Shown here: positions 23,030 through 35,800 of the stretch, piece after piece
Layout of the letters: every line of letters begins with the position of its first letter
Position numbering within the stretch: position 1 is the first letter of the stretch
From: Zantedeschia hybrid cultivar
Lineage: Eukaryota; Streptophyta; Magnoliopsida; Alismatales; Araceae
Length of the DNA stretch: 64,000 nucleotides
Direction: 5' to 3'
NCBI GenBank assembly: GCA_030544215.1
Contig: JARZZO010000004.1
Location: 12,016,501 to 12,080,500, forward strand
Position numbers and translations under genes: made by a program
Notes under the pieces: model-generated
Database searches by the model: none
The model's input: the letters and a program-made list of their open reading frames with translations, nothing else
What the model was told of the DNA's origin: nothing

Positions 23030-24888
23030 ACTCACCAATCAGACCATTCTCACCCAAAGTTTTCTGATGTACCGTGCAGAGTGAAGAATACAGGGAACTT
23101 AGAAAAAAATCCTCCCGGCCAACTTTGTAAATTGGAAGCCTGCAATGCTATTTACACCGTTCAGACACGCCCCGGTCTAATTAAAATCAATTTTTACCTG
23201 TCAAGCTTAAGCTTGGTTCGGACTCGAATTCCTTACGGGCGAGCCGAGCTCAAGCTCCGACAAGTTCAAACTCGGCTCCCTTCGTTAAGATCCCTAGGGA
23301 TCAAAAATTAAATTGAGTACAAAACTAAATTGATGGATACTTGGTTGTAAGTACAAAATATCAATTTTTGATGGACCTCATAAAAATCAACGCTTACGCA
23401 CTCGCTTACGACCGGCCACGCTAGTCGGCGACCTCAAGGCGAACCTGCGGTTGCTTCCTTCCGCGGCCCCGTCCAGGGCGCTCCAGTGGCCACGTCGACG
23501 ACGGTCACTTCAACTTCACCTAGTCCTTTCGGGTGCCAATTAGACGGACCCGCCTACCATGGCTCAAATAAGTCCAACTTAAATTATATTAATTTAAACT
23601 GGTCAGACTCAAGTTAAATTGATATTGATAAGAAAAAATAATTGCTGCAATATTCGAGCTATTGTAATTTAGTGAATTATAATGGCCCAAGGCAGCCATT
23701 CGATAGGATTAGTGGAACGCCAACGCCCAAACTTACTAGGTAGGGTTGGACGCTCTTTTTACATTTTTTGTTTTCTTTTCAAAAATTTTAAATTTTGTTG
23801 AAGTATTCGATAAAAAATCAGATGGTACAATCACAGAACTAAGGTCGGTTCCAAAATTATTGTATATCTTTTAATTTTTATACGTACACCTTGATTTGCA
23901 TGTGCAATATTCTTTTTTTAAATTACAATGAGCTTGAGACCAACATAAGCTTGATGATGTACTATCCAATTTTTTATCTAACGCTTCAAAACTTTAAAGA
24001 AACTGAGAAAATAAAAACAATGAAAGAATGTCCTACTCTTCGCCTGTACACACTCCCGAGCGGAGAGCTGGGCAGCCATCTAATCAGATTGATCGGACGG
24101 TTGCCAAGGCATTCCAATCCCTCGGGCACTGTAACAAGTATTTCTCATTGATCAAATTGGGTTGACTTAGATTGAATTTGGGCATGATTTTTGCATTCAT
24201 TCATGTAAAAAGTAGATTACTTTTAACGATGTTTTTCGGTAATTTACTTTTAACAAGTTATCTATAAGAAGGATAAAAAGGACCTTTAACACGCTGCACA
24301 ATTAGTAGTTTATGTGTTTCGAAAACTTAATCAACTCAGCCTACCTGAATTCATTATTGTGAAATTGAGTTGGATTGAGTTATAATAATTTAGGTTAAAC
24401 ATTAGGCTAGACTCAAGTCGGGTTGGACTATGTTTTATTTGAGTCAAACCTAAATTATTACATGGCTCAAAGCCCGCCCAAGTTCCGTCGCTACTCTCCA
24501 CCAACCTAGCTGATATATAGAGAGTACTCCTCCCCTGCCCGGCGCTGCTTACTAACAACATATACCTGAAATACGAAAATAGATAATAATCGGATAGATT
24601 GGGACACACTTATTAATTCATGTTTCATGTCATATGAAATGGCTTAAATCTTAGCGTTACCATCTTCAAAATTAATCCCAATATTAACCCCCGGAAAAGG
24701 AGGAATACGATCATATAAATTACATCAGAGAGCAAGATCCAAGTGCTTGCATCCTGCAGCTGTAGAGAGTGGTGTTGTTGCAGAACTCAACTCAATCCTG
24801 AAACCAGAGAGACTAACCTCTCCTCAAAGGTCTAGGTTTCCTCTTATTAAAGAACATAAATCTCTGAGCTTGGACCGCCATAACCAGG
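23030..24888. other. Unassigned DNA upstream of the hydrolase 3' end
   Basis: Mixed composition with no gene supported. The stretch at 23390-23550 is GC-rich with short frames only. The last 150 bases, next to the hydrolase stop, are its presumed 3' untranslated region. Confidence 0.5.
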
Positions 24889-26334
24889 TTATGCAGTAGA
24901 TTGCTCTGTTTCTTCTTGTTGGACTAGCGCCTTCAGGATGGCGTCGCTCCATTGCCGGAGGTAAACCAAGAGATGGCCGCAGTCGGTGCACTCGTGGTAC
25001 CGAACCCAGGGTAGCTTCTCGGCAACGTACCGCTGCAGGTCGGCGGGGATTAACCTGTCCTCGGCGCCCTGCCAAATGTGGACGGTGCCTTCGTTTCGAG
25101 GGAAGGGGTTTGCCAGACCAATGGGTTCGAAGTCCCACTTGCCGAATCCCACCATCATGTCCCGGTGGAGTGATTCGTGAACGCCCTGCTGCGTCGCCTT
25201 GCTCTGCAACAACAAGACCGACAACAACAACAGAAGAAGGACAACTCAATTTTCGTCAGCGGTTTCCAATCCCTTGATCAAATTTTACATGTTCCAGGCC
25301 AAGTAACGGAGTTTTTCCTATTCTCTTTTGCTGGCGTGGGAGAAGCGTAGAGGAGCTAGCACCTCGGATGGGGTCGGGTTCGCCGCCAGCATCTGGAGGA
25401 TCTCCTTGTCTTGGCGGCTGAACATGTCGGGGTGGCCGGCCACTATCATGGAAGGGGCCACCAGCTTCTGGGTCATGTACCCGTGCAGCAGCCAGGGGGC
25501 ATGGTGGGCGATCCAGAACATGCGCCGGTCGGCGGGCTGCTGTCTGGCGAAGGCCTTCCTCGTCAGCTCGGGCGGCAGGGACGGCCACCAGTAATTGACG
25601 ATGGGGACGACCAGGGCCACCCCCGCCAGCCTGCAGGAAAGGGAACACCACCACCACGCAGGCCCAATACAATTCACAGTTCAGATCGCAGAGTATTTAA
25701 TATGAGATGTAACGAAGCAAAGATTGCAACTTGGAATAGGGAGGAGATTGGTTGCCTGTGGGGTATGTGTTTGATGCAGCTCCAGGCAGGGTAGCCGCCC
25801 ATGGAGACGCCGATCACGTAGAAGCGGGCGCCGAGTCCGAGCTGGTCGGCGAGCTCCTGGATGTCCATGGCCTCGCTCCTCACCGTGCGGCTTGGATTGG
25901 GGTCGCTCTCGCCGTACCCGGCCCTGTCGAACGAGACGACATACACGCCCAGCTCCTCCACCAGCTCCTGTACAGTGAAACCCACATGGGGTCAAATTCC
26001 CTGCTATCGCTTCTGCTGCTGCTATTGCTGAAGAAGAAGAAGAAGAAGATGTTAGGACCTGAGAGGCGTTGAGGAAGAAGTCCTTGGATTCGTCGAAGCC
26101 GTGGACAAGGACGACCCGGTGGCAGGCGGCCTCCCGGGGGACGCCCCACTCCCTGTAGGCCAGGTGCCGGCCGTCGCGGAGCTTAACGCGGGCAGAGGTC
26201 ACAGGGAGGCCGTCGGGGGACCCACAGACCCTCGGCGGCGGCGGGCAAAGGAGGCCCCGGTAGACCAATCCGGCCAGCAGCGCCGCCGCCACCGGGACCA
26301 GCGCCGCCTTTCTCCCTGCCATCTCCCCGTCCAC
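24889..26334 (-). CDS. Alpha/beta hydrolase-fold protein, four exons, 356 aa
   Basis: The exons on the minus strand are 26334-26059, 25967-25756, 25630-25363 and 25203-24889, with introns of 91, 125 and 159 bp. Phases agree and the joined frame is open. Residues about 10-30 are hydrophobic and look like a membrane anchor or signal. VLVHGF (75-80) is the usual oxyanion-hole region, GVSMGG carries the nucleophile Ser147, QGAEDR gives Asp301 and CGHLL gives His329. The catalytic triad is therefore complete and correctly ordered. Length and word pattern fit a plant family of uncharacterised serine hydrolases; the substrate is unknown. Codons are strongly GC-rich, unlike the flanks. Intron 2 appears to use a GC donor (25755-25754). 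A second in-frame ATG at 26322 (MAGRK) could be the start instead; I kept 26334 as the longer choice. No damage is seen. Confidence 0.88.
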
Positions 26335-26610
26335 CGTCTAAAGCCTCTCCCTCTACCCTACAGTCTACGGTTAACCCCCACCCCCGCTCTCTCTCTCTAC
26401 CTACCGTGCGGCGAGTGACCAGGGTAATGTGATCCCGGTGAGGATGGATAGCGACCTTGTACGAATTTACGGTGATGAGCGGTACGTGCGGGAGCTGGCG
26501 CCCCTCGGGATTCCGTGCCAGGAGGTATAGCGATCGGAGGACGTTTCTCTTTTCATCTGCTGGTCCCCCGGTAAAGGGCCCTCGCTGCAATGTCCCTCTC
26601 TAGGTCTTAT
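26335..26610 (-). promoter_or_regulatory. GC-rich 5' flank of the hydrolase gene
   Basis: It lies immediately upstream of the hydrolase ATG and stays GC-rich to about 26600. It contains a CT repeat (26388-26398 on the plus strand, so GA on the coding strand). No TATA box is evident. The role as promoter or leader is inferred from position only. Confidence 0.35.
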
Positions 26611-27158
26611 TTAGAATTAATACTGGCTGCAAAATGGATATATTGCAGTGAGTTTAAAAAAAAAAAAAAGGTTAACTCTGACGTCTCCTATTTAGCCTTA
26701 CAGTGCAATATCTGATCCAAACAAAATTAAAAATTAAAAAATTATTATTGGACTCAATCGAGATTTTTCACAGTTTATTAGGTCGATTTTTTATTTTTTC
26801 AATTTTTTTTGGGATCGTCAGATCGAACATTGTATTGTATAACCGGATGAGAGACATCGGGTCTACCTAAAAAATTAAAAAAATAAAATAAAATTATTTT
26901 ACCCATTGCAATGTTCCCATTACGATTAAAAGGGACATTGCAGTAAATATCAAATCAATTATTTATAATCCATCTCCCAAATGAGAGCGGCTCTAATCTC
27001 ATGAGTCTTCCTAGGGGAGATATTTTTTGCATGGATGGTAAATTTTCTGTTAGTTAGATAATAATTTTAAACTAGTTTTTCAACTGAATAAAGTAATTCT
27101 GCAGGTACAAATACATGATGAGAGTTAAATATGTGATCTTCCGATTTAGAGAAAGAGT
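26611..27158. other. Unassigned AT-rich DNA with a weak inverted repeat
   Basis: The words GGATATATTGCAGTGAGTTT (left) and GGGACATTGCAGTAAATATC / CCATTGCAATG (right) suggest an old foldback element over about 26630-26960. The arms are too diverged to delimit. Confidence 0.35.
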
Positions 27159-27529
27159 AATACTTGATGCAGCGAGAGTGCCTATTGCACTGACTCACAT
27201 GTAGTGGGTAAATAATAATAAAAAAATTACGTAGGTCCCGAGGTGCCTTACATGTTTGTACAGGCCGATCTTAGATTAGACGACTCAAAAAAATCTGAAA
27301 AATTAAAAGCCGTTATTAGGCTCGGCCCATTAAGGGTATTTTTTTACTAGTCATTGGAGCTTAATTTTAATTTTTTAAATTTTTTTAGATCGTCCGATCG
27401 GAGATCAACTTGTACGGACATATAGGACATCCCGGAGCCCATCTACAAAAATTTTCAAACAATAATTTTTTATTTATTTACCTACTGCACTGAAGGTCAA
27501 TACAATGAGTACTTAATGCAGCAAGTATT
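27159..27529. repeat. Foldback element of about 370 bp
   Basis: The left arm (AATACTTGATGCAGCGAG, GCACTGACTCACATGTAGTG, GGTCCCGAGGTGCCTTACAT, GATCTTAGATTAGACGA) matches the inverse of the right arm (AATACTTGCTGCATTAAG, CAGTGCAGTAGGTAAATA, GGGCTCCGGGATGTCCTATA, GATCTCCGATCGGACGA) throughout. The arms meet near 27345. It is non-coding and probably a MITE-like DNA element. Confidence 0.6.
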
Positions 27530-28149
27530 CCTCTTAGAAAAATCATGGGACACCACTTAAAGCTAGGTCCAATTTGTAGACCGCACTAGGGTTCGGTCGG
27601 TTGTCCAGTGTTGGGTTGGAAGTAAGGGTTGGTGAAGTATATAACTTAAGTTCACTACCGTATCTCCCAATAAAAATACGATTCCAGATAAAACTATAAA
27701 TTAAATAGAGAATCGAAATGTTGATTTCAAGGGCCATGAATGATGTGAATTTATTAACCTAGGATGGACGACTCCTGTTTTCATTTACACTAGTTGCAAT
27801 CCCGTGAGATGCACAGTGAATTAACATATTTGAATAAAATAATTATAATTAATATAAATGAAGCTATTTTTTTACTCTTTGTAAAGAAATGAATAAAATA
27901 ATTATAAAAAAAATATATGTTCAGAAATACTAACATTTTTTTTTTATGAATATTAGGTCAGTTGTTTGATAAATATTAAAAGTTCAGAACTATTGTATTT
28001 AATAGAAATATGGATTGAGAAAGAAACCTAAAAAGTATATTGAAAGTTATTATTATATCTCATGAGATTATCTCAATAAATATTATGTTGAAACATAAAC
28101 TAAGAGAAAAATGAGACAGAGATTGGTCTTGTTAATAACGAAATCAATT
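27530..28149. other. Unassigned AT-rich DNA
   Basis: No recognisable gene or element. Confidence 0.5.
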
Positions 28150-29010
28150 ATTATTATCTTATTAGACTATCTCAATAATAATAATAAATATTATTATCTT
28201 AATAGACTGTCCCAATATTAACAACAACAACAACAACAATAATAATATGAGTAAGAAAAGTAAGTTAGCAACAACAACAATAATAATAATAATAATAATA
28301 TAAGTGAAAAAAGTGAGAGAGAGATTCGTCTCGTTAATAATAATAATAATAGTAACACAAAAATTAGTAATACTTTAAAAATACAAATAAAAAATATTAA
28401 AATTAGTTATTATTATCTTATGACACTATCTCAATAATAATAATAATATAATATCAAAATTAATTATTATTATCCTAAGAGATTGCAACAACGACAATAA
28501 TAATAATAATATAATAGGAGAAAAAATAGGAGATAGAATATCAATAGAAGAGAAGAAAATGTGAAAGAGGAGAAAGAAAGATAATAATAATAATAATGTA
28601 AAGATAATAATAATAATAAAGTACTTTTATAAAATAATAATAATGTCAAAATTAGTTATTATTATCCCATGAGATTGTCCCAATAATAATAATAATAATA
28701 TCAAAATTATTTATTATTATCTCAACAAATTGTAGCAACAACAACAACAACAATAATTAATAATAAATAGAAGATAAAAATATTAATAGGGAGAGAAAAA
28801 AATGTGAAAGATGAGAAAGAGAGTTAATAATAATAATAATAATCATAATATCAAAAGTAGTTATTATGATCTCATGAGACTATCATTTTGATATTAATTT
28901 TAATAAGAATAATGATAATATCTAAATTAGTATTATTATCCCATAAGACTACCGCAATAATGAGGATAATAATAATAATAATAAAATATTTTTTTAATAA
29001 TAATAATAAC

Positions 29011-29044
<34 letters not shown>

Positions 29045-29096
29045 TTCACCGTCTTAAATTAAAATAATAATAATAATAATCTTAGATTAATACTTT
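28150..29096. repeat. Dense AAT/ATT trinucleotide microsatellite field with higher-order repeats
   Basis: Runs of AAT/ATA/TAA up to about 40 bases are separated by recurring words such as TTATTATCTCATGAGACTAT, CAATAATAATAATA, ATCAAAATTAGTTATTATTA and AAAATGTGAAAGAGGAGAAA. These spacer words recur at intervals of about 50-250 bases, so whole blocks have been duplicated in addition to slippage. Confidence 0.85.
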
Positions 29097-30603
29097 CCAC
29101 CACTTGTTTGGCACTCTTGCATCAGGTGGGCATGCCTATGTGGTCTGTGATCTGTGATCTGAAGTTTCCAAGTAAGAACTGGCACATCTATTTTGCTTCA
29201 CAAAAGCGTGAGGGTCCCATGGTGACTTTGGAAATGTGCATGACTGGTTTCGACAGCCGTCGTGCATTTTTCTTCTTCAAGGAATCATCAGGAGGTTGTA
29301 CTTTATCGGCTAAACAGATGACCAAGCCAGTTGGGATTTCAAATATTATACCTGAAATGGAGATATGCGACTTTAATGAGAGGGAGAGATAAAGAATTAA
29401 TGAGAGGGAGAGGAGAGATAGAGAGAGTTAATGAGAGAAAGTGGAAAAAGAGAGAATTAATGAGAGAATTAATAGGGAGCGGAGATATTAATAAGGAATA
29501 AAAAGAGAGGGAAAGATAATTTAGGTGGGAAGCATAATTTTCTGATGTTAACACGTAGCATCAAAAAACTCTATTTTATATATATAATATAGATGGCTTC
29601 TTTTGACCTCTTCTATAGACTCCTTCTTCACCACTATCTACACCTAAAATCGATTGGTCCACATAATACCTCTCATCTGATAGGAAAGGTTAGTTATAGG
29701 GAAAATAAAGAAGAATTGGGAGATCGAAAGATGGAAAGTTCCTCTCACGAAAGGAGAGAGAAGCCCACAATCTCCATCCGTGTTTCCTCGCAATCTTTTA
29801 TCCACTATAATATTCGATGTTTTTGTAAATAAAAATAAATAATAATAATAATAATAATAATAATTAAAAAAATAGATAAAGAGTAATATGATTAATTGGG
29901 TAAGCTCATTAATTTAATTTCATACGGAGTTTAGTCTATTAAATTATAGAAAATTTTTAAGTTCAAATACTCATGATAGTAGGTCGGTATTTTAACGATA
30001 ACTCTTAATATATAATTAGGATTTTGGAGTAGTTGGTATCATTAGAAAGAGCTCGAAGAGATCTACAACTTTGTAGAAGTTTATTTTTTCTTATTCATTT
30101 GTTTACTAAGTCTAAAAATTGAATGTTTATTTAAGGATGACAGAGTTGCGAGAGAGGAGTTTGATTTGGACTAGGATTCTCTCTAATTCGAGAAATGACA
30201 GTTTAATCTGTTCTAAAAAAAGTTTGTAGAGATTGTATGAGATCAGAAGTTGGGTGTTAATTCTGTATATGCGATTAAGGCGTAGCTAAACCTTAGCCAT
30301 CATTTTCTATTGTGAAAGGTGGTTGTTTTTGTTCTTGTTCTTGAAGAAAGAGAAGAAGATGAACGTTGTTCTTAGGTTAAGTTTATATTTTTGTGATTCT
30401 CTTATCTTCTAAAAACATTAGAGGTTGAAGAAGAAGGCTAAAAGATAGTACTTCTTGTTGAGCTCTTAGTAGATTTCAAATTTTGGGGATTTTCATAAGA
30501 GATAGGTGACAATTCTCCAAAATAAAGATTAATTTATATTAATATGAAAAATAATGTTTTGATTTCGAAAGTGATTAAAAGAAAAGTCTTGCTTCATGTT
30601 CTT
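29097..30603. other. Unassigned DNA with an orphan 94-codon frame
   Basis: A plus-strand frame at 29108-29392 (94 codons) is less repetitive than its surroundings, but I cannot assign it to a family. A GA-rich patch follows (29380-29520), then a (TAA)n run at 29841-29863. The block at 30000-30600 has the look of LTR or leader DNA of a retrotransposon, but no terminus could be fixed. Confidence 0.4.
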
Positions 30604-31260
30604 TGTTATGCTCCGGATCCGATTTTTTTTTTTTTTTCAAGTCGGAATCCAACTGCGTAATCTCGGAACAAATTTCACCATAACAAATAGATATAAAAGT
30701 TAAAAAAACACAAGATGATTTAAATAAATATCATAACCATTAATTAATTCAAAGTATCTAGATATAACTAATACCAAAGTTCACAAATTACAATATCTAT
30801 CAATTTGTAAATAAATTCTCAATCTCACTAAATAAAGAAAAATATATCAATCTCTCATTATCCCTACTACATCAAAGTTGTAAGTTTAAATCTAAATAAC
30901 CTCCTAAAGATGTCAAACGCCTCGATTATAAGCCTTCTCAAATTTCAAGTTCTCTTTTTCAGACTCTGAAAATGTTAATAGGATTTATAAGTACAACCAC
31001 TCAGTAGGTTTCAAACCATCCACGTAACTTAATATATAGTAAATTTTACAAATGACATTATATAATTATGCTAAACATGATCTTACATAGTTCTACATAT
31101 AGTTTAAATAAGAACATGATACAAAACATGATCAGATATAAGTTTATCAAATCAAATATGCTTTTTAATAACATAGATGAATCGACTAACATATAGGATA
31201 TATGGCGTGATCAGATTCTTATCTAACTGAATAAGTCTACTAGCCATGATCAGAACATAT
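30604..31260 (-). mobile_element. Old LTR-derived segment 'A', distal part
   Basis: Read on the minus strand it matches the plus strand at 53030-53690: GATCATGGCTAGTAGACTTA, TAAGAATCTGATCAC, GATGTAGTAGGGA, CCTACTGAGTGGTTGTAC and ATAAATCCTATTAA. It ends at 30604 in ...CGGAGCATAACA, as an LTR end would. The 5' continuation lies beyond the inserted Copia element, at 40728. Confidence 0.6.
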
Positions 31261-32833
31261 TGTTAGGTTTGCTGTGTCGAGATATGACCGAAAAACGCAA
31301 CGGAAATAATTATTCAGGATCGGATCCGTCCTGTTTCGATCAACAAAATAAATCGGAAAATCTAATTTACCTTGCGCAGATTTGAATCTGCATTCGTTTT
31401 CTGATTTTGTTGGAGCGATGCCGCAAGCCGCGCAAGTGTCCGGCCTATAGCGGTATCAACGTGGTTCTTCTAGCGATAGATCGTCCTCGCCTCCTCGTTC
31501 GATGCGGCATTTGTGGATCTCGTCTGGCTACGCGTAATCCGCAGCGACATGCGGATTCGGAAACTTCCGTTGGACGGAAGGCGGAGCAGTCGGGAGCCGA
31601 AGTGGAGACTCCAGAGGGCCGGCCTCGGGATATGCGCCCAAGAGAGAGGAGAGAGAGAGGGCGGCGGCTAGGGTTAGGGTTGCTGGCCCCGACTTAGCAG
31701 CCGTTCTTTTATAATAAGTATGTTTGCGATTTTTCATAAAAACCCATACTTATCTGAAGTCCCGTCTAAATATCTATCGACTTAAAAATCTTTTGCGTGT
31801 GACCCTTTAGGCCCAAATATCAGTCCAGTTAATGCTCCGTTAAGCCCAATAACTGTTTAAGGACCCACTGAATTAATTAATATACTTATATTAATTAATC
31901 AACCGAATTTAATGTCCCACAGTAAATTCGGACGGGCTTCCGATCACGTTGGATGCCAAGCAACATCGCGTGATTCTAGATGGCTTAGGCATTATCGCAA
32001 CCCTCTATTGGAACCTTTCCGTCATCGGTTAGCGCGCAGATATAATCCTTCATCCGTATAATGTTCTCGAATCGACCTAGGGTATAGTTTACTGTTAAAC
32101 CTTTGCCAGTCGATTCACTTGAATCAGATGCTGCTAATATATATTGGATAACTCATTATCTGATATAGTGTCCGCTCTGGCTAGGGACTTAAGCGCATCA
32201 TTTCCGGACCATTCTCTCTCATAATACCGAGAGCGGGTGATCCTATATTGAATACACAATTACCTTCGATGACATTTCTTTGAATCCGATCATTTGACTT
32301 ATTGATAACCTATGGTTAGGGATTCATTAGTCAAAGTCAAAGCTCAGAGACTTACCAACAAGGTATCTTTAGTGTCTCAGGTCCAAGGATCATCTACGCA
32401 ACCGAGACAAAAGAATCGAGCTGGTTAACAGTGAGGTATATACCATCCAGCGATTCTAGATCGGATCAATTTAGTGAACTCATTCCCCAATGAGCACCTA
32501 CATGTCTAACATAGTGTCTCCACACAAGTGATTTATAGGATCAACCACCTTCATCATATGAGCTGAAGAAACTTGTACTAGTCTATCCGGATATTTGATG
32601 TCCATCTCAAACATCCTCCAACTAGGAATGATTAAGAACATATGTTTATAAGTCTTCGGTCCCGTAATTATGATCTCATTATAATCCGAAGATTGTTGCA
32701 CATGTTTATGGACTTCATCGTGATACGATAATCATAGATTGAACTAATTACACACAATGAATTAATGTCATTACATTAATAAACTGAATGATACATAGTA
32801 TTGGATTGACTTTCAGACCACCAAATACTAACA
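31261..32833 (-). repeat. 3' LTR of the Copia element (1573 bp)
   Basis: It aligns along its whole length with 39162-40722. Both contain the C/G-rich block around GGCGGCTAGGGTTAGGGTTG and the conserved GTCCAAGGATCATCTACGCA and GAATCGAGCTGGTTAACAGT words. Confidence 0.92.
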
Positions 32834-32846
32834 ATCTCCCACTTGG
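32834..32846 (-). other. Polypurine tract of the Copia element
   Basis: CCAAGTGGGAGAT on the minus strand, directly before the 3' LTR. It matches the form usual in plant Copia elements. Confidence 0.85.
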
Positions 32847-32847
32847 A

Positions 32848-35800
32848 CTAAAGCCAATCACTTTTATACATAATACACATATTCTCTAAGTGACGCTCAA
32901 AGACATTTTGAGACAAAGGCTTTGTCAGTGGATCTACTATGTTGTCGGCTGAAGGAACTCTCTCCACTACGACATCTCCTTGAGCTATAATCTCTCTGAT
33001 CAGATGAAAGTGCCACAGAATGTGCTTCGACTTCTGATGAGACTTTGGCTCTTTTGTTTGAGCAATCGCCCCATTGTTGTCACACAACAATGGGACGGGA
33101 CCAGAGATGCTTTCCACCACACCAAGATCGTCGATGAATTTCTTCATCCAGATAGCTTCCTTGACGGCTTCAGCAACAACAATATATTCAGCTTTTGTTG
33201 TCGAATCAGCAATGATTTCCTGCTTGGAACTTTTCCAGCTCACTGCTCCCCCGTTGAATGTGAAGACAAAACCTGATGTCGACTTGCTGTCATCAGGATC
33301 AGACTGAAAATTTGAATCAGTGTATTTTTGCAGCTTTAAGCCTCCTCCTCCATAAACTAGAAACATATATTTAGTTCTTCTCAAGTACTTAAGGATGCAT
33401 TTCACAGCCTTCCAATGTTCATCACCTGAATCTGCCTGATGTGTGCTCGTAACGATTAGAGCATATGCAACATCAGGTCTAGTACATAGCATGGTATACA
33501 TGATGGAACCTATGGCTGAAGCACAGGAAATCTTATCCATCATTGCCCTCTCCTCAGAAGTTTTGGGAGACTGACTTTTAGAGAGATAAATTCCATGTCT
33601 CATCGGTATGAGACCTCTCTTGGATTTTCCATGCCAAATCTTTTGACAATGGTTTATATGTAAATGGATTGGGTTAAGGCAAACATCTTCTTTGATCTAT
33701 CTCTATAGATCCGTATTCCCAATACGTAAGATGCTTCTCCTAAATCCTTCATGGAGAAGTTCTTGGATAGCCAGATCTTTACTGATGACATCATTCCCAA
33801 TGAGCAGGATGTCATCAACGTAAAGAACCAGGAATGTGATTGCGCTCCCACTATTTTTCTTATACACGCAAGGCTTATCTTCATTCTTGATGAAGCCATA
33901 AGATTTGATTGCCTCATCAAATCTTATGTTCCAGCTACGGGAAGCTTGCTTCAGTCCATAAATGGACCTTTGCAACTTGCATACCATATCTGGAGATTCT
34001 TTTGATGTGAAGCTCTCAGGTTGTATCATATACATCTCTTCCTCAAGGTTTCCATTGAGGAAGGCTGTCTTTACATCTATCTGTTAGATCTCGTAATCAT
34101 GGTATGCAGCAATGACGAGAAGAATTCTGATAGACTTAATCATGGCAACGGGTGAAAAGATTTCGTCAGTCAATTCCTTGCCTTTAACGATACCCTTTCG
34201 CCACTAGCCTTGCCTTATAAATCTCTATTTGTCTATCTGCACCGATCTTTCTTTTAAAGATCCACTTGCAGTCGATAGGTACTATACCTTCAGGTAAGTC
34301 AACCAAATTTCAAACTTGGTTGATGTACATGGACTGAATTTCAGAATTCATAGCTTCTCGCCATTTCTCGGCCTCTGGGCTTTCAATGGCCTCCTTGTAA
34401 GTCTAAGGATCATCATCCTCATTATAGAGTATCATAGAACAATCCAAATTAATATGTCCCACATATCTTTCTGGTGGTTTAGGTACTCTTTCTGACCTAC
34501 GAGTTTCTTGTCTACTTATTTGATTAGGTTCAGAAACCGACAGTTCATCAGATGAACCATTACTAATTTGTGAGTTTGGAATTTCTTCCAAAGTTACTTT
34601 ACTCTCACTGTCCTTTTGGAGAATATAATCTTCTTCCAAAAAGACAGTTCTCTTGACTACAAACACATTTTGTTCGCTAGGATGATAAAAGTAATATCCA
34701 TAAGTTTCCTTTGGATATCCCACAAATATGCATTTGTCAGTTCTGGACTCCAGCTTATCTGCATCGTGTCTTTTAACATGAGCAGGACATCCCCAGACTT
34801 TAACATGTTTAAGGTCTGGTTTCTTTCCATTCCATATCTCATATGAAGTGGTTTCAACAGATTTACAGGGAACCTTGTTTAGGATATACATAGCCGAGCT
34901 AAGTGCATACCCCATAAGGACACTGGTAATTTGGACATGCTCATCATGGATCGCACCATTTCCATTAATGTGCAATTCCTCCTTTCTGATACACCATTCA
35001 TTTGAGGTGTATAAGGAGGTGTAAGCTGAGATATGATACCATTATTCTTTAGGTATTTAATGAACTATGTACTCAAGTATTCACTACCACGATTTGATCG
35101 GATGGCTTTTATGTTTTTTCCAGTTTGTTTTTCTACTTTATTCCTAAATTCTTTGAATTTCTCAAAGGCTTCAGATTTATACTTCAGTAAGTATATGAAT
35201 CCGAATCTTGAGTAATCATCAGTGAATGTGATGAAGTACGAGAAACCACCAATAGCTTGGGTAGACATAGGACCACATACATCAAAATGTATTAGTTCCA
35301 GTACGCTTTTGGCTCGTTCTCCAGTTCCAGAAAATGGAGATTTAGCCATTTTACCTATTAAATATGACTCACTGGTCGCATGTGATTCATAATCAAATAG
35401 ATCTAAGTATCCATCTTTATGCAACCTTTGAAGTCTATTTTCTCCAATGTGACCAAGCCCACAATGCCATAAGTAGGCTTTGTTCATTTCATACTTGTTT
35501 CTTTTGGTTAAAGTACCGATATTTAAATTCTCATGAGACACATTTAAAAGATACAATCTATTGGACAAGATAGCGGAAGCTATTAATTTATTTACAAAAT
35601 AAATTGAACAACAATTGTTCCCAACACTTAAATTGTATCATATTCTATCTAGACATGAAATAGAAATAATGTTTCTTATTATGCTAGGTACATAATAACA
35701 TTCATCTAATGAAAATGTGTCTCCGGATGGTAGCTTGAGCTTCACTGTCCCCACAACGATCGTCGTAACTCTTGCGCCGTTACCTAGCCTCAGCTCCACC

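Noticed and set aside
26101..26590. Long plus- and minus-strand frames around the hydrolase start
   Set aside because: The plus-strand frames are antisense shadows of GC-rich exon 1, and the minus-strand frame reading through the 5' flank is in a different frame from the hydrolase.
29108..29392. 94-codon frame as a gene
   Set aside because: It is not repetitive, but it lacks a recognisable family, splice context or neighbour support; I left it as an orphan frame.
31660..31682. TTAGGG-like words (CTAGGGTTAGGGTTG) in both Copia LTRs as telomeric repeat
   Set aside because: Only about two units occur, at matching places in both LTRs, so they are part of the LTR and not interstitial telomere.
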